A stretch of 64,000 nt of DNA. It comes from Comamonadaceae bacterium (lineage in GTDB: Bacteria; Pseudomonadota; Gammaproteobacteria; Burkholderiales; Burkholderiaceae_C). Below are positions 31,721-42,287 of this stretch, piece after piece. The position numbers were made by a program, and so were the translations under genes. The stretch is from contig CANFLU010000001.1 in assembly GCA_947447975.1 (NCBI GenBank), positions 62,001 to 126,000 on the forward strand, read 5' to 3'. The notes under the pieces are model-generated. The model was given only the letters and a program-made list of their open reading frames with translations, did no database searches and was not told the origin of the DNA. The stretch's first letter is position 1, and every line of letters begins with the position of its first letter.

Positions 31721-32946
31721 ACGGCCGCTCCTTCGCGCAAGATGCCCAGTTCGCGGCCCGCTTGCGCAAAGGCAGCGGCGGCAAATTCCAAATCGGCGCG
31801 GCTATGCACCGCGCTGACCTGCACCCGGATGCGCGCCTTGCCACGCGGCACCACGGGAAAGAAAAAGCCCACCACATACACGCCCAGCGCTAACAAACGC
31901 GCTGCCATGCGCTGCGCCAACACGGCGTCGCCCACCATCACCGGGATGATGGGATGCTCGCCTGGCGGCAGCGCAAAACCGGCATCGGTTAAAGCGCTGC
32001 GAAAAAAGCGCGTGTTGTCGGCCAAGGTGTCGCGCAATGCGGTGCTGGCCTCGAGCAAATCCAGGACGGCAATCGAGGCACCGGCGATCACCGGCGCAAG
32101 CGTATTGGAAAACAAATAGGGCCGCGAACGCTGGCGCAGCAAGGCAATCACTTCTTTGCGCGCGCTGGTAAAACCGCCGCTGGCGCCGCCTAAGGCTTTG
32201 CCCAAGGTGCCGGTGATGATGTCCACTTTGCCGAACACGCCGCGGTACTCTGGGGTGCCGCGCCCGCTCGCGCCTACAAAACCGGTGGCATGGCATTCGT
32301 CCACGCCCAGCAGCGCGCCATACTGGTCGCACAAGCGGCGCATCACATCGAGCTGCGCGATGGTGCCGTCCATGGAAAAAACGCCATCGGTAAACACCAG
32401 GGTGTGGCGCACACCGGCCTTGGCAGCCTCTTGCAAGCAGCGCTCCAGATCGGCCATATCGTTGTGGCGGTAGCGCCAACGCTGGGCTTTGCAAAGACGT
32501 ATGCCGTCGATGATGGAAGCATGGTTGAGTTCGTCGCTGATGATGGCGTCTTGCTCGCTGAGCAGGGGCTCGAACAAACCGCCGTTGGCATCAAACGCGG
32601 CCGCGTACAAAATCGTGTCCTCTGTGCCTAAAAACGCCGATAAGCGCGCCTCCAGGGTTTTGTGCAGGTCTTGCGTACCGCAAATAAAACGTACCGAACT
32701 TAGGCCATAGCCATGGCTGTCCAGCGCCGCATGCGCTGCGGCCAACACCTGCGGATGCGCCGACAGGCCCAAATAATTGTTGGCGCACAAATTGATCACG
32801 TCGCGCCGCTGGCCGTCGGCCCCCAGGGTCTGGATATGTGCGCCCTGTGCGCTGCCCAACACCCGCTCCTGTTTGAACAAGCCAGCCGCTTCAATACCGG
32901 CCAATTCCTGCGCGAGGTAGAGGTAAAAATCGCTGCTGTTTGCCAT
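31717..32946 (-). CDS. kbl: Glycine C-acetyltransferase (2-amino-3-ketobutyrate CoA ligase)
   Basis: [63 protein letters not shown]. Confidence 0.95.
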   Translation of the reverse strand: MANSSDFYLYLAQELAGIEAAGLFKQERVLGSAQGAHIQTLGADGQRRDVINLCANNYLGLSAHPQVLAAAHAALDSHGYGLSSVRFICGTQDLHKTLEARLSAFLGTEDTILYAAAFDANGGLFEPLLSEQDAIISDELNHASIIDGIRLCKAQRWRYRHNDMADLERCLQEAAKAGVRHTLVFTDGVFSMDGTIAQLDVMRRLCDQYGALLGVDECHATGFVGASGRGTPEYRGVFGKVDIITGTLGKALGGASGGFTSARKEVIALLRQRSRPYLFSNTLAPVIAGASIAVLDLLEASTALRDTLADNTRFFRSALTDAGFALPPGEHPIIPVMVGDAVLAQRMAARLLALGVYVVGFFFPVVPRGKARIRVQVSAVHSRADLEFAAAAFAQAGRELGILREGAAV

Positions 32947-33002
32947 GTGACGCGTCCTTTGACTGGTGTGCGGCGGCCGATTGGTGGACAATCGATTCCA
33001 CG

Positions 33003-33042
33003 ATGTTCGGTGATATTACTATTTGTACAGTATATCGAACAT
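33003..33042. promoter_or_regulatory. Inverted repeat ATGTTCG-N26-CGAACAT between kbl and the XRE-cupin regulator
   Basis: 7-bp perfect arms at 33003-33009 and 33036-33042 in the divergent intergenic region. Confidence 0.5.
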
Positions 33043-33063
33043 ATTTCGGTATAAAGGAATTTG

Positions 33064-33678
33064 ATGGCCTCCCGTAGTGCAAAAACCACCAGCGCGCCCG
33101 CGCGCAGTTCGCTTGCGGCCGAGCCGCCCCGCGTGGGCGACACACTGGCCGCGCTGCGCCAGGGCCGTGCGCTCTCGCTCGATGAGTTATCGCGCTTGGC
33201 GGGCGTGTCCAAATCCATGCTCTCGCAAATCGAGCGCGCCCAGGCCAACCCGACCGTGGCCGTGGTCTGGCGCCTGGCCAATGCACTGGGGGTGCCGCTG
33301 GCTGACTTGCTCCATCAAGCCCCCGCGCCCCAAGCCCCGGCTATTGCGCTGGTGCCCGCCCACGCCACGCCGTCGCTGCGCAGCCCGGACGGCCTGTGTG
33401 AGTTGCGCATCTTGGGGCCGATCGAGCTGGCGGGTCAATTTGAGTGGTATGCCTTAAGCGTGCAGCCAGGCGGCGCGCTGGAATCGCAAGCCCATGAAAC
33501 GGGAACCCGTGAGCATCTGACGGTGCACAGCGGCGTCTTACAAGTGCAGGCCGCCGATGTGCAGCAAAAGCTACAAACCGGTGAGACCGCGCGCTACGCC
33601 GTGGACTGCCAGCACAGCATCCGCAACCTCGGCAAAAGCGTGGCTACCGGTTGGCTGGTAGTGGTGCATCCGGCCTGA
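33064..33678 (+). CDS. XRE-family regulator with C-terminal cupin domain
   Basis: LAALRQGRALSLDELSRLAGVSKSMLSQIERAQANPTVAVVWRLANALGVPLADLL and a C-terminal cupin-like region. Confidence 0.88.
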   Translation: MASRSAKTTSAPARSSLAAEPPRVGDTLAALRQGRALSLDELSRLAGVSKSMLSQIERAQANPTVAVVWRLANALGVPLADLLHQAPAPQAPAIALVPAHATPSLRSPDGLCELRILGPIELAGQFEWYALSVQPGGALESQAHETGTREHLTVHSGVLQVQAADVQQKLQTGETARYAVDCQHSIRNLGKSVATGWLVVVHPA

Positions 33679-33689
33679 GAACAGCCGTC

Positions 33690-34547
33690 TTAAAAGCGCT
33701 CGAACTCCGCCAGATAGCGCCACTGCCCCGGCGCCACATCGCCCAGGCTGAGGCGGCCTAGGCGGGTGCGGCGCAAGGCCTGGATTTCTAAGCCCGCCAA
33801 CTCGCACAAAAAGGCGGCCAGGCCGGGATGCGCGCCTTTGACCGCCAAGCGCAAGATGCTGCGTGCCTTGCTGGCACTGCTGATGCTGATTTTGGTGACC
33901 GGCAAGCGCTGACGTGGGTCACGCAGCGCACGCTCTATGGGACCGATCGCCTCGGCCTGCACGTGGCCGCGTACCTCGACCATGAGTTCATGTTCCATTT
34001 GCGCCATGTCTTCTTGCAACTTGCGTTGCACACGCCAGTCCTGGGTAAACACCAGCAAACCACTGGCCGCCGTTTCCAGCGGCACGCTGGCCTGAAGCTG
34101 CTTGAAGTGGCGCAGCAAAGGGCGCTGGCCACTGGCATCCTGCGGGCTGTGGTTCGCGGCTATCAGCAATGGGCGGGCGCCACGCAGCGCCGGTGCACGG
34201 GCCTGGCCACCGCGCCCGGCGGGCGGGCGGGCCGGGGCAGCCACAGCGTCGACGTCGTCTTGCACACCATCGAGCACATTGGGCGGTTTATGCAGAATGA
34301 GCGTGACTTCGCCCAAACTCAGCAAGCTGGCCTTAGGGTCCACGGTCACCGATTGCGCCAGCACCCGTTGCTGTGGGACTTCGACCACCTGGCCGTCCAC
34401 GCGTACCCAGCCGCCTTCGATGGTTTGCTCGGCCTCGCGGCGCGAGCAGCCCAGCATCTGCGCGACGCGCTTAGACAGGCGTTCGCCGTCGCCTGAGTCG
34501 CCGCCACCCGCGCCTTGGGCGGGCCGTGCTGCCGGGGCTGCGCTCAT
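33690..34547 (-). CDS. S4-domain RNA pseudouridine synthase (RsuA/RluB/RluF type)
   Basis: SKRVAQMLGCSRREAEQTIEGGWVRVDGQVVEVPQ S4 motif; ETAASGLLVFTQDWRVQRKL catalytic region. Confidence 0.82.
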   Translation of the reverse strand: MSAAPAARPAQGAGGGDSGDGERLSKRVAQMLGCSRREAEQTIEGGWVRVDGQVVEVPQQRVLAQSVTVDPKASLLSLGEVTLILHKPPNVLDGVQDDVDAVAAPARPPAGRGGQARAPALRGARPLLIAANHSPQDASGQRPLLRHFKQLQASVPLETAASGLLVFTQDWRVQRKLQEDMAQMEHELMVEVRGHVQAEAIGPIERALRDPRQRLPVTKISISSASKARSILRLAVKGAHPGLAAFLCELAGLEIQALRRTRLGRLSLGDVAPGQWRYLAEFERF

Positions 34548-35479
34548 GGCTGGCCGGCTTGGCTTTGCGCTAGCAGTTGGATGCGCTCTACATGCGCCAG
34601 CAGCGAGCGCTTAGCCACCGGCCACAGACGCGCATCGACGTCGTCGTAGGCCAGCGGCAGCCATTGGTCCGGGTCGCCTGCGGGATTGGCCTGCATGATG
34701 GCGGCGATCTTGGCCTCGCGCTGGAGGCGGTGGGCTTTGAGGTGTGCAATGGCGCCCAGCGCATTGGGCATAGGGTGGCCATGGGCGGGCAGGATGAAGT
34801 CCACGCTGTGCTGCACACAGGCCGCGTGCAAGAGATCCAGCGAATCGAGGTAATCCGCCATATTGCCATCGGGCGGGTCGATGACCGTGGTGCTGCCATT
34901 CAAAATATGGTCACCCGAAAACAATATGCCGTCTTGCGTCAGCAGCAGGCACACATGGTTGGCCGCATGGCCGGGCGTATGCAGCGCCAGCAGCGTGTGC
35001 TGTGCCGCGCCGCCGCCTTGCAGTTGCAACAGTGCCCCATGGGCGAGCACCTGGTCGGGCACAAAGTGGCTATTGGCCCGGGCGGTCGGCGCCGAGGGCA
35101 GGCCCCAAATCGGCGGCGTGTGGCCGCTAAGCTGACTGCACAGGGCTTGCAGGGGCGCAGCGCCCGGCGAATGGTCGGCATGGGAGTGGGTACAGACAAT
35201 GGCCTGGATATGGCCGCCGCGCCCGTCGGCATGGCGCGCTGCGTCCCACAAGCGGGCGATGTGATCCTTGTCCGCAGGTCCCGGATCGATGACGAAATAC
35301 CCAGTAGCCGCATCGCCCACCAAATAGCTATTGGTGCCTGGCCCGGTCATGAAACCGGGGTTGGGTGCGGTCAGGCGTTGCAGGTTGGCGAGCAAAGGCA
35401 CGGGGCGCGCGCTTTGCCATTCGCCGGGCGCGGGCAGTTGGCCTGCGGCATGGTCAAGAATCTGAGAACTTCGGGGCAT
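34544..35479 (-). CDS. MBL-fold metallo-hydrolase
   Basis: [71 protein letters not shown]. Confidence 0.88.
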   Translation of the reverse strand: MPRSSQILDHAAGQLPAPGEWQSARPVPLLANLQRLTAPNPGFMTGPGTNSYLVGDAATGYFVIDPGPADKDHIARLWDAARHADGRGGHIQAIVCTHSHADHSPGAAPLQALCSQLSGHTPPIWGLPSAPTARANSHFVPDQVLAHGALLQLQGGGAAQHTLLALHTPGHAANHVCLLLTQDGILFSGDHILNGSTTVIDPPDGNMADYLDSLDLLHAACVQHSVDFILPAHGHPMPNALGAIAHLKAHRLQREAKIAAIMQANPAGDPDQWLPLAYDDVDARLWPVAKRSLLAHVERIQLLAQSQAGQP

Positions 35480-35537
35480 AACGGCATTGTGCAACCAAAC
35501 AGCTGGCATGCGGGCGCCACGCCTGATAATCGGGCCT

Positions 35538-36404
35538 ATGCGAATTCCGTTTACCAAGATGCACGGCGCCGGCAATGATTTTGTGGTGCTTGATGCAAGC
35601 CGCGGACCCTTGGGCCTGAGCCCGGCGCATTACCGATTTTTAGGCGACCGGCACCTGGGCGTGGGCGCAGACCAGATTTTGACGGTGGGGCCGTCGCCTG
35701 CGGCAGGCATTGATTTTGAATACACCATCCACAACGCCGATGGAAACCAGGTCGAGCAATGCGGCAACGGCGCGCGCTGTTTTGCGCGCTTTGTGCGCGA
35801 GCAAGGTCTGAGCGATAAAACGCGTTTGCGCGTAAAAACGATGAAGGGCGTGATTGAGCCCGAACTACAAGCCGATGGCCGCGTGACCGTGGATATGGGG
35901 CCCCCTTCCTTTGATCTGCAAGCCATTGGTTTTGACGCGCAAGGATTGCAGGCCCAGCCACGGGGTGCATGGGAATATTGGGCTCTCAGCCTCCACGATA
36001 CGATTAGCGTGCATATTGGTGCGGTGTCCATGGGCAATCCGCATGCAGTTCAATGGGTGGATGATGTGGACAGCGCACCAGTAGAGGCGCAAGGGCCTTG
36101 GATACAGCAGCATGCGCGTTTTATCCATCAGGTCAATGCCGGTTTTATGCAGGTCACCAGTCGCAAGCAAGTGCGCTTGCGGGTGTACGAGCGCGGTGTG
36201 GGCGAGACCCTGTCTTGCGGCAGCGGTGCCTGTGCGGCGGTAGTGGCCGGCATACGCTGGGGCCTGCTTGATGCGCTAGTGGACGTGCAGACGCGCGGCG
36301 GCGTGCTCACGATAGCCTGGGGCGGTGGCGATGCGCCGGTGCTGATGACGGGCCCGGCCACTACGGTGTACCGTGGTGAGATTGAATTGCCAGATCACTT
36401 TTAA
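35538..36404 (+). CDS. dapF: Diaminopimelate epimerase
   Basis: [53 protein letters not shown]. Confidence 0.97.
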   Translation: MRIPFTKMHGAGNDFVVLDASRGPLGLSPAHYRFLGDRHLGVGADQILTVGPSPAAGIDFEYTIHNADGNQVEQCGNGARCFARFVREQGLSDKTRLRVKTMKGVIEPELQADGRVTVDMGPPSFDLQAIGFDAQGLQAQPRGAWEYWALSLHDTISVHIGAVSMGNPHAVQWVDDVDSAPVEAQGPWIQQHARFIHQVNAGFMQVTSRKQVRLRVYERGVGETLSCGSGACAAVVAGIRWGLLDALVDVQTRGGVLTIAWGGGDAPVLMTGPATTVYRGEIELPDHF

Positions 36405-36427
36405 CGACAGCCTTTCTTTTAAATACT

Positions 36428-37126
36428 ATGAGCACACCCAGCGAACCTAGCCTGAACAACCCCATAACCGAAGACGACATCGCCAATTACCTGGCCAACA
36501 CGCCCGACTTTTTTCTACGCCACGCCGATTTGCTGGCGGCCGTTCAAATTAGCAGCCCGCACAGCCACCGCGCGGTCAGCCTGCAAGAACGCCAGGCCGA
36601 AATGCTGCGCGAGAAAATCAAATTACTCGAGTCGCGCATCATGGAGATGATCCGCCACGGCAATGACAACGTGCTGCTGTCCGACAAAATTTTGCGCTGG
36701 GCGCGCGGGCTCTTATTGGTGCCGCAGGCGCAAACCCTGCCGGGCATGATTACGCAAGAAATCCGCGAGCAATTTTCGGTGCCGCAAGTGGCCCTGCGCT
36801 TGTGGGGCCTGGATAGCGAGTACGCCGATAGCGCCTTTGTGCAGGGCGTGAGCGACGAAGCAAAATTGTTTGCCTCTTCATTGAACGAGCCTTTTTGCGG
36901 CCTCAACACTGGCTTTGAAGTGAGCGCCTGGCTGGATAAGCCCGACACCGCGGCGTCGATGGCCATCATCCCCTTGCGCAGCGGCGACGCGGGCAGCAGT
37001 GCACCGGCCTTTGGCATGTTGGTGCTGGCCTCGATGGACGCGCAGCGTTTCCATGGCGGCATGGGCACGGACTTTTTATGCCGCATCGGCGAGGTGGCCA
37101 GCGCCGCCTTGAGCCGTTTGCGTTAA
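36428..37126 (+). CDS. DUF484-family protein
   Basis: ITEDDIANYLANTPDFFLRHADLLAAVQISSPHSHRAVSLQERQAEMLREKI; between dapF and xerC. Confidence 0.9.
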   Translation: MSTPSEPSLNNPITEDDIANYLANTPDFFLRHADLLAAVQISSPHSHRAVSLQERQAEMLREKIKLLESRIMEMIRHGNDNVLLSDKILRWARGLLLVPQAQTLPGMITQEIREQFSVPQVALRLWGLDSEYADSAFVQGVSDEAKLFASSLNEPFCGLNTGFEVSAWLDKPDTAASMAIIPLRSGDAGSSAPAFGMLVLASMDAQRFHGGMGTDFLCRIGEVASAALSRLR

Positions 37127-37147
37127 AGCGCGGCAGCGACACCCGGC

Positions 37148-38197
37148 GTGGCCACCGACAGCGAACTGGTCGAGCGCTATTTGGAATACGTGCGCACCGA
37201 AAAGCGGTTAGCGCAGCGCACGGTGGAACTTTACGCCCTGGACCTGGGCAAGTTACAAGCCTTTGCAGGCGCAGCAGCGAGTGCAGGCGCTAAGGCCCTA
37301 TCGGGCGGGCCAGGAACCAACAACCGCAGTGAAATAGAAGGCTTAGACGGCCCGACGCTGGCACTGTGCGAAGTCAGCCACCACCACATCCGCCGCTGGA
37401 TCGCCATGATGCACAGTGGCGGGCGCAGCGGGCGCGGCATTGCCTTGATATTGAGCGGCTGGCGCGGCTTTTATGTCTGGCTGGGGCGCCAGGGGCTGGT
37501 CGCCAGCAACCCCGTGCAGGACGTGCGCGCCCCCAAAGCGCCCAAGCCGCTACCCAAAGCCATGGGCGTCGACGATGCCGTACGGTTTGCCGAGTTCCAC
37601 AGTGAAGACGCGGCCTGGTTTGAGGCGCGTGATGCGGCCATGGTGGAGCTGCTTTACGGCAGCGGTCTGCGCGTGGGCGAATTGGTGGGTCTGGATATTC
37701 AACCGGGCCCACAGGCCAAAGGCTGGGTTGACTTGCAAGAAGCGCAAGCCCATGTGCTGGGCAAGGGTGCTAAACGGCGCTCGGTACCGGTAGGTGGCGC
37801 AGCCCTGCGCGCCCTGGAGCGCTGGCTCGCGCTACGGTCCACAACGACCCTAGTCACCCGGGCCGGCGGCGAAAAAAGCCAAGGCGTACCGGCTGTCGCT
37901 GCCCCGCCCCAACCGGCGCTGTTTACCGGACGCAACGGCACGCGTTTGAGCGCGCAGTCGGTCTGGCAGCGCCTGCAACGGCGCAGCCAGCTCGCACACA
38001 CCAGCGCACCGGTGCATCCGCATATGCTGCGCCACTCGTTTGCCAGCCATGTGTTGCAGTCCAGCAGTGACCTGCGCGGGGTACAAGAGTTGCTCGGCCA
38101 CGCCAACATCAGCACCACCCAGGTCTACACCCGGCTGGATTTCCAGCATTTGGCCAAGGCCTACGACGCGGCCCATCCGCGCGCCAAATCCAAGTAA
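37148..38197 (+). CDS. xerC: Tyrosine recombinase XerC, GTG start
   Basis: MVELLYGSGLRVGELVGLD, HMLRHSFASHVLQSSSDLRGVQELLGHANISTTQVYTRLDFQHLAKAYDAAHPRAK. Confidence 0.95.
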   Translation: MATDSELVERYLEYVRTEKRLAQRTVELYALDLGKLQAFAGAAASAGAKALSGGPGTNNRSEIEGLDGPTLALCEVSHHHIRRWIAMMHSGGRSGRGIALILSGWRGFYVWLGRQGLVASNPVQDVRAPKAPKPLPKAMGVDDAVRFAEFHSEDAAWFEARDAAMVELLYGSGLRVGELVGLDIQPGPQAKGWVDLQEAQAHVLGKGAKRRSVPVGGAALRALERWLALRSTTTLVTRAGGEKSQGVPAVAAPPQPALFTGRNGTRLSAQSVWQRLQRRSQLAHTSAPVHPHMLRHSFASHVLQSSSDLRGVQELLGHANISTTQVYTRLDFQHLAKAYDAAHPRAKSK

Positions 38198-38342
38198 ATG
38201 GTCCATTAAAAAATCCGGAAAATTTTCCTAGCATGGTTTCGCTGGTTTTTGCCGTATTTTTAGGACTTGTACACAAAATTTTGGGGCGTCATTGGCGGCA
38301 TACCTCAAGGCCTCGAAAACCGCGCCATAGCGCAAGCCGATA

Positions 38343-38935
38343 GCTAAGTAATTGATTTTTATAGGAATGTGGATTTGCTTTTTTTCGAGGCATCGTGGTG
38401 AAAGCCTTGATTTTCCGAGGATTTTTGCCTGCTCGGGGCAGATATCAACAAAGTTATCCACAGAATGCGGGAACAGTAGGCCATTTCGTTTCAAATCAAT
38501 GACTTAAGGCTATTTTCGCCAGTCTGCTTCAGATCCGGACGCTAAGCCAGATTTTCACTTCATACGGTGAAAAATGGTCGTTTTTTGGGCCGAACCAGCG
38601 GGCACAATGGCCATGCGGTGCAAAAGCGCGCCGAGAGGGCGCTTCAGAGGGCAGACACCCTCAAGTTATGCACAATGCGACCACTACTGTGTGGCAGCTC
38701 AAGCGTTCTGGTAGCCAAGCCGCGAACAAAATGGCAATTAAGCTAAGTGCTTGATTTTTAATGATTATTGTGTTTGCTCATTTTTTAAGCAGGGTCTAAA
38801 TATGCTGTTTTTTTCAAGGGCAGGGCGGGCAGACGGCGCTTGTATCCCCAAAGTTATCCACAAATTCTGGGTATAAAACAAGGCAGCCAATCAGATCAAG
38901 GACTTAGCGTGTTTTTCTGCCGTTTTTTATCCACA
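38343..38935 (+). repeat. Iteron-like array: three ~200-bp units, each GCTAAG... followed by a DnaA box, plus an additional DnaA box
   Basis: GCTAAG at 38343, 38541, 38742; TTATNCACA boxes at 38454-38462 (TTATCCACA), 38666-38674 (TTATGCACA), 38854-38862 and 38927-38935 (TTATCCACA), all + strand; non-coding. Confidence 0.75.
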
Positions 38936-38988
38936 AGACGCCCTATGTTTGATTTAGGCATCGTATTGCGCGCTGCGCCCCGGTACCT

Positions 38989-41184
38989 ATGAGCGCATGG
39001 CTAGCGGTACTGGTGCACACCCCGGCCCATGCCGCCATGGGCCCGGTGCTGACCTACCGGCACCGGCAGGTACTGCCCGCCGGTACCCTGGTGCGGGTGC
39101 CACTGGGCGCGCGCGAGACACTGGGCGTCATCTGGGAACCTGCCCATGACGAGGCCAGCGGCGAATTCGACCCAGACAAAGTACGCGATATCAGCGAAGT
39201 GCTGGACACGGTATTACCCCTGGCAAACGCCTGGCAACAATTGGTGCGCTTTGCGGCGCGCTACTACCAGCGCTCGGCCGGCGAGGTAGCGCTGGCTGCG
39301 TTGCCTCCGCAACTGCGCGAGCTGTCCAGTTTGCAACTGCAGCGCAAAGCGCTGCGGCTGCAAAAAGCGCTGGGCTTGCAGGCGACCGCTGGAGAACCTG
39401 CAAACGCCAAGAGGCCTTCGCCAGTGGTCCTTGATGCAGGCCAGGCGCAGGCGCAGGTGCTGAGCGCTGAGCAAACCGAAGTCCTGGCGCAAATAACTAC
39501 GCAAAGCGGGCCATTTTTGCTATTTGGCGCCACGGGCAGCGGCAAGACCGAGGTGTATTTGCAGGCGGTGGAACAACTGCTGGCGCACGAGCCGCAGGCG
39601 CAAGCGCTGGTGATGGTGCCCGAGATCAATCTGACGCCGCAGCTTGAGGCGCGCTTTGTGGAGCGCTTTGCGCCGCAATGGGGGCCGCAGGCCGTCGTCA
39701 GTCTGCACAGCGGCATGACGCCGGCGCAGCGCCTATCGGCCTGGCTAGCGGCCCACCAGGGCGGTGCGCGCATCGTGCTGGGCACGCGCATGGCGGTGTT
39801 TGCCTCCATGCCCGGTTTGCGCCTGATCGTGGTGGATGAAGAGCACGACCCCAGCTACAAAAGCGGCGAAGGCGCACGCTATTCGGCACGCGATCTGGCG
39901 GTATACCGGGGCCGTTTGGAAGGCGCCAAAGTGGTTTTGGGCTCGGCCACGCCTTCGCTAGAGTCCTGGTTCCACAGCCGCCCGCCAAGCGAAGGCGGAC
40001 GCTACTTGCGCCTGCACATGCCCAGCCGCATAGGCGCCGCCGGACGCAGCCTGCCGCTGGTGCGGCGGGTGGACATGACACACCAGCCCCGCCATGCGGT
40101 GTTTTCGCTGCCCTTATTGGAAGCGATGAAGGAGCGCATTGCACGCGGCGAGCAATGTTTGGTATTTCTCAACCGGCGCGGCTATGCGCCGGTGCTCCAT
40201 TGCAGCGACTGCGGCTGGAAAAGTGCATGCGGGCATTGCAGCGCATTTAGGGTATTTCATAAAACCGACCGAACACTGCGTTGCCACCATTGCGGCCACA
40301 GCGAGCGCGTACCGCGCACCTGCCCGGGCTGCGGCAACCTGGATATTTTGACCCTGGGGCGGGGTACCGAGCAAATCGAAGAATTGCTGACCACGCTCTT
40401 AGCCGATGTGCGCCGCACCGGCAGCCAAAGCGCTGAGCAGCCCGAGGGCCAAGCGGTACGCATAGGCCGCATTGATGCGGACACCACACGCCTGAAAGGG
40501 ACGCTGCAAAGCCAGCTGGCAGCGGTGCATGCCGGGGAAGTCGATGTGCTGGTAGGCACGCAGATGATTGCCAAAGGCCACGACTTTAGGCGCATCACGC
40601 TGGTAGCAGCCATCAACCCGGACAGCGCCTTGTTTTCCAGCGACTTTCGCGCGCCGGAGCGCCTGTTTTCTCTGCTGCTACAAGCGGCGGGGCGGGCAGG
40701 ACGGGACGCTGCCATGGGCGCGCACAGCGAGGTGTGGATACAAACTTTCCAGCCAGCCCACCCGGTCTATGCCGCGCTCAAAAATTACGACTACCCTAGC
40801 TTTGCCCAAAGCCAACTGCAAGAGCGCGAGCAAGCGGGCATGCCGCCCTTTAGCTACCAGGCGCTGGTGCGCGCCGATGCGCGCAGCCAGGAGGCAGCCC
40901 AGGCTTTTTTGAACCTCGCGCGCCAGCGCGCAAGTTCCGATATGGGGCAATGGCCAGGCTGGGCGCAGGTGCTGGAGCAGGTGATGCTGTATCCCGCCGT
41001 ACCCATGTCCATGCAGCGTGTGGCAAATGTAGAACGTGCGCAAATGCTGGTCGAAAGTGCTTCGCGCCATGCGCTACAAAGTTTTTTGGCAGCTTGGCAG
41101 GACGTGCTGCACGGCAGCCGGAGCGACCCGGCCTGCAAAGGCCTGATTCGCTGGGCCATCGATGTAGACCCGCTCGCCATTTGA
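38989..41184 (+). CDS. priA: Primosomal protein N' (replication restart helicase)
   Basis: LLFGATGSGKTEVYLQA, VVDEEHDPSYKS, zinc-binding Cys clusters CSDCGWKSACGHC...CHHCGHSERVPRTCPGCG. Confidence 0.97.
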   Translation: MSAWLAVLVHTPAHAAMGPVLTYRHRQVLPAGTLVRVPLGARETLGVIWEPAHDEASGEFDPDKVRDISEVLDTVLPLANAWQQLVRFAARYYQRSAGEVALAALPPQLRELSSLQLQRKALRLQKALGLQATAGEPANAKRPSPVVLDAGQAQAQVLSAEQTEVLAQITTQSGPFLLFGATGSGKTEVYLQAVEQLLAHEPQAQALVMVPEINLTPQLEARFVERFAPQWGPQAVVSLHSGMTPAQRLSAWLAAHQGGARIVLGTRMAVFASMPGLRLIVVDEEHDPSYKSGEGARYSARDLAVYRGRLEGAKVVLGSATPSLESWFHSRPPSEGGRYLRLHMPSRIGAAGRSLPLVRRVDMTHQPRHAVFSLPLLEAMKERIARGEQCLVFLNRRGYAPVLHCSDCGWKSACGHCSAFRVFHKTDRTLRCHHCGHSERVPRTCPGCGNLDILTLGRGTEQIEELLTTLLADVRRTGSQSAEQPEGQAVRIGRIDADTTRLKGTLQSQLAAVHAGEVDVLVGTQMIAKGHDFRRITLVAAINPDSALFSSDFRAPERLFSLLLQAAGRAGRDAAMGAHSEVWIQTFQPAHPVYAALKNYDYPSFAQSQLQEREQAGMPPFSYQALVRADARSQEAAQAFLNLARQRASSDMGQWPGWAQVLEQVMLYPAVPMSMQRVANVERAQMLVESASRHALQSFLAAWQDVLHGSRSDPACKGLIRWAIDVDPLAI

Positions 41185-41199
41185 CAAAGCGGCGCGCGC

Positions 41200-42192
41200 C
41201 TAGCCCGTCATCAGTACCACGGCCGCTGCAAAAGTAAAAAACGCCAGTGCCGTGGAGACCAAAATGATGCGGGCAATACGCCCATTATTGGCGCCAAAGC
41301 GCTCGGCCAGCATCGACACATTGCTAGCACTAGGCAGCGCCGCGACCAAGACCATAACCGTCAGCGCCGAATCGGCCAGGGGCGCGTCCAGAGCCTGCGC
41401 CAACAAGCCTACGCCCAGCACCAGCAAAGGATGGATAAGCAGTTTGATGGCGACCACCGGCAGCACATCCGACCAGGGCACGGACGGCGCCTGGCCCTCT
41501 TGTGCCATGATTTGGGACCGGGCCAGTACGGCGCCAATGGTGAACAAAGCGACAGGCGAAGCGCAATCGGCCAGCAAGCCCAAAGTGGCGTCGACCGGGC
41601 CTGGCAAAACCAGGCCGAACGCCGAAGCCAAAGCGCCGGTCAAGATGGCCCAGAGCATGGGGTTGGTAGCCACGCCGCGCAAGGCATTGCGCGCGGCCTG
41701 CGCCGGGCTGACACGGTCCGCATCCTCACCCGCAGCCATGCCCAATGCACCCAGGCGCGATAAGGCGATACATAAAGACGTAGTGACCACCAAGTCCACC
41801 AAAATCGTCACGATGGCCGTACCCGCAGCCTGTTTGCCCAAAATCGCCACCAACAAGGGCACACCTAAAAACCCGGTATTTGGAAATGCGCCAACCAATG
41901 CCCCAAACGCAGCGTCGTTCCAGCCGATGGCATCGCGCAAGGTCATGGCAATAACCAGAGCCACGATGCTTAGTGCGCACACCACATAGGTGATGCTGGC
42001 GGCGGGATCTAGCAACTGCGCAATTGGCGTAAGGGCGCCAAAGCGGTACAGCATGCAGGGCAGCGCGAAAAACAAGACAAAGGTATTCAGGCCCGCAATA
42101 GCCACCAGGGGAAGCATCTGGCGCCGGGCAGCGGTGTAACCGCATAAAACCAAAGCAAAAAACGGAAAGGTGACTTCAAAGATTTCCAACAT
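41200..42192 (-). CDS. AEC-family (auxin efflux carrier) transporter
   Basis: About ten hydrophobic segments; GAFPNTGFLGVPLLVAILG; VLVAALPSASNVSMLAERFG. Confidence 0.88.
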   Translation of the reverse strand: MLEIFEVTFPFFALVLCGYTAARRQMLPLVAIAGLNTFVLFFALPCMLYRFGALTPIAQLLDPAASITYVVCALSIVALVIAMTLRDAIGWNDAAFGALVGAFPNTGFLGVPLLVAILGKQAAGTAIVTILVDLVVTTSLCIALSRLGALGMAAGEDADRVSPAQAARNALRGVATNPMLWAILTGALASAFGLVLPGPVDATLGLLADCASPVALFTIGAVLARSQIMAQEGQAPSVPWSDVLPVVAIKLLIHPLLVLGVGLLAQALDAPLADSALTVMVLVAALPSASNVSMLAERFGANNGRIARIILVSTALAFFTFAAAVVLMTG

Positions 42193-42287
42193 GCGCTGAT
42201 TGTCAAGCCAAATGCAAGACCCGCCAGCCGTTAAGATGCGCGGCCTTTTGAGTTTGCCCCTTACCGGCCTGAGCCGACGCCTCGCGC

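Noticed and set aside
38228-38494. 88-aa minus-strand ORF in the xerC-priA gap
   Set aside because: Non-protein-like composition and overlaps the DnaA-box repeats; treated as non-coding.
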